24,751 nucleotides of DNA from Flammula alnicola (lineage: Eukaryota > Basidiomycota > Agaricomycetes > Agaricales > Strophariaceae): the NCBI GenBank assembly GCA_015499995.1, contig JADNRV010000560.1:1-24751 (forward strand), given 5' to 3'. Within the stretch, counting starts at the first letter, position 1; the number at the start of each line of letters is the position of its first letter. The translations under genes were made by a program, and so were the position numbers. Below the pieces are notes generated by a model. The model had not been told where the DNA came from. It worked only from the letters and a program-made list of their open reading frames with translations, and did no database searches. Shown one piece after another: positions 1 to 9,332 of this stretch.

Positions 1-390
1 AAATCAATATAAATCAATACATCAAAAGCCGAAAGCCCAGCGTAAGAAGTTGACTAACTCGTGCGCTCCAGGGCGAGAATCGATGCTCTCGGTAACCGTG
101 TCAATCGTGCTGAAGGGCATGGATCAGCATGTCCGAATAGGATTACATATAGCAGCATACTTCAATGCCTTCCCTTTCCCCACTGCGTATAGATGGGACC
201 CATCCCCATCTAACGATAGGCCTCGACACGACGATTTCGATGGTCGTACTGAGAAAGCGGCTTTGTGGTTGCCTTGCTCATCATAACAGAAAGCCTTCAC
301 GTGTCCGGTAAGAAGGCCGGTGTATACTGTCGAGAATGTTGGGTGGAAGACGACATCAAAAATCTGGGCACCAACTGGGATTTCTGGCAT
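1..390 (-). CDS. JIP5: JIP5/WDR55-type WD40-repeat protein, 5' part only
   Basis: N-terminal end of a WD40-repeat protein of the JIP5/WDR55 family, a nucleolar factor linked to ribosome biogenesis. Exon 1 (390-161) starts at the ATG before PEIPVGAQIFDVVFHP and runs through VYTGLLTGHVKAF and SVRPSKSSCRGLSLDGDG, the first blade of the propeller and the linker as I recall them for fungal JIP5. An intron follows at 160-110 (51 bases, GTATGC to CAG). Exon 2 (109-59) continues in frame with TIDTVTESIDSRPGAH. A probable donor, GTTAGT, begins at 58, and the rest of the gene lies beyond the left edge. The open frame extends 11 codons upstream of this ATG but has no earlier ATG, so 390 is the natural start. 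The family call rests on memory of the sequence pattern; the function is known for the family, not shown here. Confidence 0.85.
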
Positions 391-546
391 CGAGGATAAC
401 CACAAGTTGGGTTGGTCCGACAAATGGATTCGGCTAACCCCGGAAATTTGCCACTATTTGGCTCGGTGGGACTTTGCAGGCTCGTCACGTTCTGTGAGGT
501 TCCGTCCCAAACTTAGAACTTTATTAATATCAATGATGAATCAATG

Positions 547-732
547 ATAAGTAATAATCTGTCCGATCCTCAAGTATTAAGACTTCAAATCAGAATATAG
601 GAGAAAGGAAACAACCATTACCTTTCTTAGACGGTAACTGCATTTAATGTGAAAGGGAGTGGGCATTGCCGGTCTTGACCGGCCCTATAGGCCGCGCGAC
701 TTATAAGTAATAATCTGTCCGATCCTCAAGTA
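547..732. repeat. Perfect 30-base direct repeat, two copies 156 bases apart
   Basis: The same 30 bases, beginning ATAAGTAATAATCTGTCC, occur at 547-576 and 703-732. Sequence on either side differs, so this is a spaced repeat and not a longer tandem duplication. It could be a duplicated regulatory block upstream of JIP5 or the edges of an old insertion of about 126 bases. Confidence 0.85.
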
Positions 733-1530
733 AAGGGGAGGATTGTTTGCGGTCTTTACCTTGCTTCTTGCCTCGAACATTTTCATCACTGTTAAGTATA
801 CCAGCTAAGTTCACGTTTGAACATGGCAACGCCGACATTTATTCGAAGAACCACAGGCTGATATATCGTGCCAGCTTGTGGTACATAGTTTCAAAAAAGA
901 GGCCTGTCAAGCAAGTCTATTTCTATCCCTGATTTCGGAAGTGTGTCTGCCAAGTTCTTGCCGATGCCATGAGTTTGAATTCGACATATCAAATGATCCA
1001 GCATAAGATATGTTGTCACCACATCAACCACTAGTACTGGGGCTACCTGTGCTTCATTAAAAATAGCCCATTCCTAAGTAGCATCTGCTGTTTGATTTTT
1101 ACCTCAAGGAAGATGAGATTAATGTGGAGTGACCGCTCGTCGCCGTTTCAAAGCGACACTGTCAACAGTGGCGTCAACAAAAATTTCGCCATATATAGAC
1201 CTTGTGTGCTATACTATTTGTATGTCTCCAGGCAAAATTCCCAGCATACTACCATCATGGTAACGGAAGCCTCCTTATTCCATGTGCAACTCACCACGTT
1301 TTGTTAGCTGTTACTGAGCGGTGTACTAGAAATAAGAAGTTATTGATTCTAACACAGCTTCACACACCTCGGCAGTGTCGACCAGGCCACAAATTCTTCT
1401 TCAGTCATACAGGGTCACCAGTAATTATGAATCTTCAGTTAGGTTAACAGGATCCAAGAATCCCGGATTCCATGAGAACCACAGAAAATCTGAACTGAAT
1501 TCGCGCGCTCTAGTGAAGAAACTCGGCGGT

Positions 1531-1566
1531 GAACTCCCTTGAACTCCCTTGAACTCCCTTGAACTT
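1531..1566. repeat. Tandem 10-base repeat, 3.5 copies
   Basis: The unit GAACTCCCTT is repeated three times exactly (1531-1560) and then starts a fourth, diverged copy (GAACTT). No coding context was found. Confidence 0.9.
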
Positions 1567-2188
1567 CCCGCTCTGGTTTGCCCATAAAAGTGAAAGTGAA
1601 CCAGGCTATTGTCAGTACTTCAAAAAAATATCATCGAACTCAACTCATCTACTCGGCAGCATACTATCTTGATACTATCAAGTTTTGACGAAATTAATTA
1701 TGAATCGCAGAGCCAGGAATTTAATCCTGAGATGAATTCGATGAGCCTGAGCTACCCCGATACCTACTCAAAATTCCGAACCGCCTCCTAGCGAACTTGG
1801 GGAATTGAATGAGTTACTTCGGACTGATGCACGATCTGTGATGCTGACTCCTGTACATAGTGGAGCACACAATTTCATATAGTAAATTCAAGGTGAACGT
1901 CATTGATAACAGCCCATAACCCACCACGGTTTATGTGTTTCAAGTTGTATCTTGATGTATCTCAGAAGTGCCATAATACGAGTATCTCTGCCGCCTCCGG
2001 CACTTGCATCCTCACCGAGGGACCCCCGAAGAGCTAATCACCCAATGTCAACACGGACCCTACGCTTCCGACGTTGCCCTGCCGCCTAAATTTAATTCTC
2101 AATTGAATTAGAAAAGCGATGTTTATTATATCCCATACAATTACATGAATTGTAGACGAACGAAAGGGAACGAAGTATAGAAGTCCAG

Positions 2189-4138
2189 CTACACTTCGGT
2201 GTCGAGCTGAATCAATGTGCGCAGCCGGTGATAATGTCGGGGATGCGAACGTTTCAAATCCCATTCTGTCCGATACCGTGCTGGGAAGGTTTCATCGACC
2301 TCTTCATGCTTCATCACATTACGAAAGTCGCATACGAGATAGGACACGGCCTTTCGGGCTTCCTCAACCGCCTTCGTCAAGACAAAGTCGCAACGGGCGA
2401 TACAAAGACTCCGAAGGCATAACCCAAAACGGCGGCGATGGTTCAAGCTGGCAATAAGGACGTCAAGGAACCGTGAGTCGTCAAGATCATGGTGCGAATT
2501 AATGGGTGCAGTGGGGCGACCATAAATCCGCCACTGGAGCAGTCCACGTTGTGAAGATAGATATCATTGAGTCTTGGCACCAGCAGTCGCAGAGCTTCTC
2601 CCTTGCCCTTCACTCGTTGTCCGTACGATCGCGTGTTCAAAAGGAGTGACCAAACGAGACCGGATGGTGCTCGACCAGTAATATCTAAGACGCGAAGGGA
2701 GGGTAGGGTTCGGAGAAACGGGGTCCACGACTTCTGCGTGACGATATCGACATCTTGCAGAGCGAGGGTATGAATATGTGTTAGCGAAAGAGCTTTCCAT
2801 ATCGCGGTCATAGCGGTTATCATTCCATCATCATTCGGATCGTGTCCCTCAGGGCTGATAGTAAGGTCGATGGCAGCACCGCCTTCTTCGCAGCCGGCAC
2901 TGAACGCTCTGATTCGAAAAGATTGTCGAAACTCTGGGTTGAGTAAAAATCCATCCGTATAACGTGGGCACGATTCATGGCCTGTGAGAACGAGCGTTTC
3001 GAGGGGTACACCTTCAGCTCTAGAACATGAATGAGAGCTAAGGCTTTCAGTGAGCTTCCAGATCGTGGATTTGAGATTCGATGATGTACAGATGTTGCCG
3101 ATCAGACGAGCAGATGGTGGGAGCTTGATGCACTCCAAAATGTTGGCGATTTCTGGCACACTCCCCACAAGCGAAATGCACTCCAATTTCGTCAAATTAA
3201 TCGGTCGTTCTAGGGCCTGAATATCGTCGAATTCGATGTTTATGGGGAAAGCTCGATCGAGGGTGAGAAATCGAAGCTGTGTGAGCTGCTCGAGCATGAA
3301 GAGAAAATATCGGAGGGTTGGTCGTTCCGTCAAAGGTAAGTCGTGAAGGTGAAAATGCGTGAGGAAAGTGCATCGTGAAGTCAAAGATAGAATGGAGCAT
3401 TATGAAGTTCCAAATATTTGAGATTCTTGAGCGGCGGTCCGCTAGTGGGGAATGAAGGCGGATCATACACATCTGTGAGGCTGTGGGGTTGAGGGATGTC
3501 GATATCGAGAATCAAGGATTCCAAGGAGGATTGGGGTGTGCCAGAATCTCGAGAAGCGGGTATATTTTCTGAATCGGGGCTCCGAGGTGAATATCTTGAA
3601 TTCTATGCGCCAGCTGCAGGGTACGGTGCAGTTGGCGGATGTTCTCATCCGTAACGGTGGTTATGACATGGAGGGAAGACATCTTGGCTCGCGCCGATGT
3701 TATCGCATACCATTTGGGATGCGAAAAGTCAACGTATCTCCAGAGATCCGGGCTCTCCAGAGCCACTCGCCGCCAATAGAGAAACATAGGAAACGTTGAC
3801 CCAACTCCAGTATCGCTTTGCCAACGCTGAGTTGCGCACACGCAATAAACATCTTACGCATGACTTCTTCGGGGAGTGCGCACGCTAAAATAAGTCTATT
3901 GTGATGCTTTGATTCAGTGGCCGCCTGGTTTGACGTTGATCTGTAACCATGTCGAAGGAGGGAAGTCTGCGAAGATCACAATACTTATGTCAGTTTGGAC
4001 GCCCAATGGCGAACTGTATCGACTCACTGCAGCGCTTTTGAAGCGGGGAATGTTGAATGGTCGTATTGAGGAGCTACCGGCGTTGTTATGACCAAATGAT
4101 GTGATAGAAGGTGCCAGGGAAATAGTTTGAACGGGCAT
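2189..4138 (-). pseudogene. F-box protein gene broken by four single-base frameshifts
   Basis: Remains of an F-box protein of the large agaricomycete families whose members recruit targets to SCF ubiquitin ligases. Exon 1 (4138-4028, 37 codons) is followed by a clean 61-base intron (4027-3967; GTGAGT, CTGAC branch, CGCAG). Exon 2 (3966-2189) begins in frame and reaches an F-box core, LPEEVMRKMFIACAQ, near residue 68. The reading then changes frame four times. Near 3785-3760 it passes to the frame with YWRRVALESPDLWRYVDFSHP; near 3526-3515 to LILDIDIPQPHSLTDVYDP; near 3390-3380 to the long frame with LTQLRFLTLDRAFP and other leucine-rich segments; and near 2487-2480 to the tail NHRRRFGLCLRSLCIARCDF, ending at the stop at 2191-2189. 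Each change fits loss of one base, and no other stop codon interrupts the relayed frame. Restored length would be about 630 residues. Neighbouring genes show no such errors, which favours a real, recent pseudogene over poor sequence. Confidence 0.8.
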
Positions 4139-5422
4139 TATGATCACGGGTGACGACTCGAATGAGGTCGCGAATAAAGAAAGGTATCGTGGAAATAAGA
4201 CTCGCAGAAACCGGCAGCGATGTGGCAGTACTCACGCAATATGGGAGTCGAGGAAGGAAGAAGCAGCGCCAGACACGATGTGCCTTATAATAGGCCGTCC
4301 TAATTGTTTTGAGGATCACTCATTATTATTGCACACTCGACTGCATTGTAGGTTTCCCAGGAAAAAGAGCCGACGGGTGATAATAACATGGATCCTGTGG
4401 GCTGATCGACTTTAGAGTGGTAGACCTGGAAGACAATAAGCTGTCGGCTCGTAATTGTTTTTGAGTGTTGGTACACTTTGGGTACACTGGGAAGGGATAA
4501 AGCTCCGAGATCAGTGAGTGGAAAGATACATGACTTTGAACCTCGAGGCTAGCTTTAATCTTGTGGCAGAGCTTGAGCTTGAAGCTTTGAATTGAGCTTT
4601 GACTCATTTGAAGAGGTGGTGTTGTTGGCGCTTGCCAGTGGCGCTAAGATTCAGAAGATGATTATGAGCTATTATGAGTCTGACGTAAGTGTGCACGTGA
4701 TTGCTTACCAATCCTCCACGAAACAACAACAGGCTTCCTGAGGCCTGGCCTGAACGTTGAACAGCCGTACATACCGAGTATGCACCACTGACAGTCATGA
4801 AGCTTTGAAGCTTGATGGAAGAGTCATAATACTTCTCATATATGCATTTATGTTACGGCAACCCACATCGGTTTTAAATAGCCCTTCTGCATTAGCAGTC
4901 CGTCGGGATTGATGCATATCGATGGTCTGAGACGATCGCTCGTTTTCTTTCGGAGGACATTCAAGAAAGTCGCAGCCCGAGGGTGGTATCATGAGCCTGT
5001 CGACTTCGGAGATACATAATTGATACTTATATGAGTAACACAGCATTCAACGAGTTATGACGCGTCATATATATCCATCAATAAGTTACAGAATTTTAGT
5101 GACAAGCTGTCTACGTTGATTCTACGTCGATTCTACGACGAATAGACAACAAGCTCTGGCTTCCCAGTACTTAAGCCTCTCCTCCCCAGGCAGGAGCAGA
5201 CCTGAGGAAGATGTCACTTGAAGCCGAAGTCTTCGACCACTCCAACTTTTCAGCCTTGTTTATTTACACAACCAAGCGCACATCCCAGCAACCTTCCACA
5301 TCCAAAAACCAACCGGCAGGTTCTTCCATGCCCATGGATTGTCTCCGTATATTCCGATAGGGGCGGTCGAATTCCTGCACGTAAACCATAGATTACCAGA
5401 CTAGTGCAGTCATGACCTAGTA
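4139..5422. other. Intergenic region; no supported gene
   Basis: About 1.3 kb between the F-box gene start and the stop of CorA-like copy B. It must contain the F-box promoter and the 3' untranslated region of copy B. A minus-strand frame with an ATG at 4798 (64 codons, to 4604) and another ending at 4795 have no recognisable motif. A run of three 11-base units (CTACGTTGATT and variants) lies at 5111-5143. I could place no TATA box, RNA gene or mobile element. Confidence 0.5.
5111..5143. repeat. Three diverged copies of an 11-base unit
   Basis: CTACGTTGATT, CTACGTCGATT and CTACGACGAAT follow each other without gaps. They lie in the spacer downstream of CorA-like copy B. Confidence 0.75.
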
Positions 5423-7914
5423 TCATACGTAGTCCTGCTCCCGTTCTCTTTTTTTCTTATTAGCTTCGCGCTGGTGCCGGGTCTTCCAATATTCGACCGA
5501 CTCAATGGTAAGATAGAAGGGCCAGCCTAAACGCTTGAAAAACCCTGTCTTCTTGCGGAATATGTATCCGCTTTGGAAGGCAATGATGATCCATACCGTG
5601 ACCACGGTGAGAGAAAGAGCCGCCGCGAGGTAGTGCGCAAGAGTTCCGAGCGTCCCTGGGTTTATTTCGCTCACGTTCATGCCAAAGACACCCTATGAAA
5701 TATTTTTAAAAGATTTAAGGTAGTTGAAAGCATAGCACCATACCGCTACGAAAGAAGCAGGGAGGAAAAACATTGTCAAGTATGCGATTTGTTTCATCTG
5801 GGAAAAAATATCAGTGATGACAAGTTTTGGGTGTTCGAGTTAGAAGACCTACAGCTAAATGGACCGAATTAGAATTTTTAAACGAGCCTCGAATTGTAAT
5901 AACAGCCACTTACCAGCACTATCACGAACAGCGGTTTCTGTCATCTGCCGCATGTATCGGCTATCAGTAATATTGACGCTGCTGAATACCTGCGACTCTC
6001 GTGCTCAATTTGTAGTTCGCATAGATTCCGAGGAACTTACAAGATCGTTGACGTTCTTAAGCCTTCGTTCTTGCATAGTGAGCTCTCCTTGAAGACGTTT
6101 TACTTCTTCCAAGAGGTTCGCACACTCCCTGTCCATGATGGTCTGGTTTGCTTTCTTATACTCCTCAGGTAGTCGTTCCAAGGCTGGATTGACGGTTTCT
6201 TGGATAAAAGTGACATGTTTTGCGACATCGTCGAGGAGGGATGAGTAATGCAAGTGATGAGCTCTGATGATGTGAAGCTCATGGGTCAAAGACGTCTTTG
6301 CCGTTGCAACAATTTGTGTTTCCTGCCGTAGTGATAAGTTCCAGTGTGTAGGGCTGTCCGATGAGTAAAACTTACCAATGAGCAAATATGGTCGTAAAGA
6401 TGCTCCAACGCCTCATCCCAGCCGTACATCGCATGCCACAAGAACGTCAACAGAACAAATGTGGGGTCCGAGAAGTTCTTGAAGATACTTTGCCAATACA
6501 CGCTCTCGCCTGGAATCGATGACATTTCAGCGACGCATAACAGGAGAAAACTTTCCCACTACGTGCCTGCAAACCGAACCCGGTCGTGGAGGAATTCAGC
6601 TGTTGTCGGTCCTCCACTCCCAGTTGGATGATATGATATGATTGTGCTGCCGTCAACGTTTCGGACTAGATGGACAGCTAGTAGATCCAGAACTAGCATT
6701 CGCTTTTCTGTATATATCACAAGTCGACAAGACTAACATAGAGCGTCTTTATTAAGTACTCACTGGAGGAAAGCGAAAGAGGTGCCTGCGTATCGATTTT
6801 TAAAGAAACTGGGAAACGTCCGTTCAGGCCAGGCAAAGTTACGGAAAGAATGATACTGAAAACTAACCATGTGAGTGTTGATCGCAATCTTTTGGAGGGC
6901 CGCAATTCGGTTCTTGATGATAATATGACGGTTCGGTTTCAGTTATGCGCCCGTCGCTCTTCACCGACCGCAGATAGGTCAACGTTATCGTTATGTCTGG
7001 ATGCCAGAAATGTGCATTTCTTTTAGGAATTTCCCGCATAAGGCCAAAAGTTGAATATAAACTTACGGTCTCCAGACCTGGGCTTGACTTCCTCCTGAAA
7101 ACGTGATGGAATCCAATTTAAAGATGAGGACCAGAAGAAGGGCTCTATGTTGTATCTAAGAAAATCCTTAGAAATTGTACCATATTATCAAATTAAATGG
7201 AAGGCTCACTTTGCACCGAGCATCTGTAGAATAGGCCCTGAAATATTCTCAATGAATAATGCCTGAACTCGACTATTATCAGGCTTCTGTCCGGAGAACA
7301 GTCAATGTGGATGGGGTTTGCATCAAATTCGGCTTACATACCTTCTTTTGGATTAAACCCGACCAAATTGCATCTTCCTGGCCGTGGTTCGCAACGACGG
7401 GCGGAAGACTGCTGAAGAGCCCATCGTTATCCACTTCAACCTGGTGAATCAAACAGGGTGCATCCTTAGAGTATTCCTCAATAGCCTTCTGAATCCTGCT
7501 TTTCTTGACCTGGGCACGTGTCCAGTTGGGGAAACGAGACTGGGGGTAATTCTTCCAGCAACCTCCGTCACAGCTGGCATGATCACAAGAAGGAGGAACT
7601 GGGTCCACTTTCGTTTCTAGTCGATCGTGATTAACAGCTAGCAAGGCTAGTGTTGAGGAAAAGGAAGATCACCAAAGAGAGATGGCGAAATGCTTACCGT
7701 CTTCCAAGTCAGCCCATGGCCATGGGGCTGAAGGAGAAGCATGTCGATGAGAGGGCGGTGGAATGCGACCTCGGTCATGTTGAAGGTCGGCTGCTGCCCA
7801 GCTCGAAGAGATTGACGTGGTGCTTCTTGTGTAGTCCGTGTCGCAGATACCTGCCTCAAAGTCTGCTTTGAGGGCTTTAGTTGTCGGTAGTGTCAGACCG
7901 TTTATAAAAGACAT
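5423..7914 (-). CDS. CorA-like membrane transporter family protein, copy B
   Basis: Predicted protein of 603 residues with a CorA-type C-terminus. Membrane segment 1 (MKQIAYLTMFFLPASFVA) leads straight into the GMN signature (FGMNV, Gly518-Asn520), followed by a second segment (LSLTVVTVWIIIAFQSGY) and a basic tail. The family moves Mg2+ and other divalent cations; transport by this protein is inferred. The N-terminal part has an SHRHASPSAPWPW block and a Cys cluster (C90, C95, C99) before NYPQSRFPNWT. The segment before the membrane part is rich in heptad-like residues. Exons: 7914-7698, 7637-7342, 7286-7210, 7155-7067, 6996-6868, 6808-6764, 6707-6567, 6509-6376, 6322-6041, 5989-5914, 5854-5853, 5797-5744, 5692-5423. 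All join in frame and match copy A exon for exon. Exon 11 is two bases. The intron at 6566-6510 begins GC, not GT. The start is the first ATG in the open frame of exon 1 and is the least certain part. Confidence 0.85.
5853..5854 (-). other. Two-base exon (CT) of CorA-like copy B
   Basis: The preceding exon ends GATAGTGCTG before a consensus donor GTAAGT (5913). The next clear exon starts ATGAAACAA at 5797 in phase 0. Direct joining would shift the frame. An acceptor ATTTAG (ending 5855), then CT, then a donor GTAGGT (from 5852) completes the codon GCT and restores frame. The two introns are 59 and 55 bases, normal for this genome. Confidence 0.75.
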
Positions 7915-9332
7915 CGAGAAGGAAAGTTTCTCTGGTCGCAGGTTGTCTTGAGCGAGAGACAAACTGTTATAACTTTAGAGTTAGACGCTGACGAGGAGGT
8001 CGCAGCTCCTTTGACATGCAGAGTGCAGCCTTGCGTAGGCCTCAAGGTGGCTAAGCGCCCTAAGCCGTGCGTACCGGTCGGTGCACGCTTCCAAGTTGAA
8101 GCAATTGCCATCGGCTTCCGGAACTGCATATGAAGAGTCAGCTGATCTCAAAGTCAATCATAAGACTCAGACTCAGAGCGTTCTTCAAACGTGCAAAATG
8201 GCTGAGGCAACTCCGGGAGCTTAGTAATAAAAGCTCTGAGGAGTTCGTGCAATGTCACTTCCGTCAATGACAAAGTCTGAACTCGGTGAAAAAAATCCCA
8301 CACGATGCCGGTGTTGAAAAGATCGTAGCAAGGGGCATTAAACCTTCGGATTCCAGATGGCGCCGACTGGGTGGCCAAGCGGACACACTTCGCAGACTTT
8401 GGTTTCGAGGTCTCCTTTAATTGATCGCGTCAAAAGAACTTCCAGGATCGAAAAGTCAAACACAGAAGCTAATGGCCTGACAGCCTTGTGGGGTGGGTGG
8501 TGCTCTGGTGCTCCATCGATTAACCCGAGAAGTTGGCCTGGCGAAAGACGACCCACGCCCTGCACTGGGGCCGCACGGCAAAGAGCCTTCACGTTCCATG
8601 GAACCGCGGCGCAGCAGGAGAGTAATCGAGAGCATATTATGCGCAACGGCGGCCGGACTAGCCAGTGCCATGCAACAGCCACCCAGAAGGCCATGCATTA
8701 GTTGGTAAAAGCTTGGCACTGGGAAAGAACTTCAGAGGATTCAGAGCTTAGGTCAGGTTCATTAAGTCCACTTTAAAAAACAATTTTACACACAGCATAG
8801 GGATTGGACAGTACTTCGGGCCTACTCAATGAATTGGATAACCGAAGGACAGACTCGGAACACAACGTCGTCGCCGTAGAGGATAAGAGGAATCGGAGCA
8901 CAATCGGAGGAGCAATTGTGATTGTTCTGATTCAAGTTCAACAACCAAGTCACGGCTCTACTCATTATGTAATCATCCTCATTCCATCCGGTCGCCCTCA
9001 CACCGGGAACTGGACAAGATAAAATAAGCCGAGGCTGAAGGAAGGGTATCAATAAAATTAAGGATTCAGGACATGGACTAACTCTACGTCTCTAGATCTA
9101 ACCAACTTCAGCAGGTTATCATTACACCAGAGCATTATGTACCGGTGCTACCGCCACCACCCACCGGATGCGCCCTGGACCCTCAAAAGCAAGGGATAGA
9201 AAGGAGGTATCAAAAATACGGAATAAAAGGCGAAGGGAGAGCAAGAGAAACAAAGTTATTAATATCAATGGCAATAATCCACATATGTATAATCCAAATC
9301 GCATCCCAGCCCCGACCCTCAAACCCCCTCAC
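7915..9332. other. Intergenic region with a possible decayed coding fragment
   Basis: About 1.4 kb between the start of CorA-like copy B and the stop of the glycosyltransferase. Bases 8700-8150 are open over long stretches on both strands and are GC-richer. The most protein-like reading is on the minus strand ending at 8154, with a leucine-rich piece (TLSLTEVTLHELLRAFI) that recalls C-terminal parts of F-box proteins. It has no start and changes frame near 8340, so it is at best a relic. No promoter element, repeat or RNA gene could be supported. Confidence 0.45.

Larger units (their letters stand above)
391..2188. other. Intergenic region with short repeats; no supported gene
   Basis: About 1.8 kb between the JIP5 start and the 3' end of the F-box gene. 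I see no convincing gene. It holds a perfect 30-base direct repeat (547-576 and 703-732), a 7-base-arm palindrome around 668-683 (GCCGGTC TT GACCGGC), and three and a half copies of a 10-base unit at 1531-1566. An open frame at 1751-1882 reads like a proline/serine-rich start followed by ELGELNELLRTDARSVML, but it has no start codon and no partner exon. The upstream part of this stretch must contain the JIP5 promoter; no clear TATA box could be placed. Confidence 0.6.

Noticed and set aside
1609..1791. 60-codon plus-strand frame that could be a retroelement gag start
   Set aside because: It starts with TTG, and a neighbouring frame (1751-1882) is equally plausible. No long terminal repeats, primer site or polymerase remains lie nearby.
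7647..7697. Alternative acceptor at 7647 for intron 1 of CorA-like copy B (51-base intron)
   Set aside because: It lies too close to the likely branch point, and the acceptor at 7638 gives a gap-free match to copy A.
8369..8420. tRNA-like A-box (TGGCCAAGCGG) followed by a GGTTTCGAGG stretch
   Set aside because: The possible B-box is interrupted, and the 7 bases before the A-box have no complementary partner at the right distance, so no cloverleaf forms.
8709..8722. AAGCTTGGCACTGG, identical to 14 bases of the pUC lacZ polylinker edge
   Set aside because: The match stops after 14 bases and the flanking sequence is unrelated to vector, so it is most likely chance.
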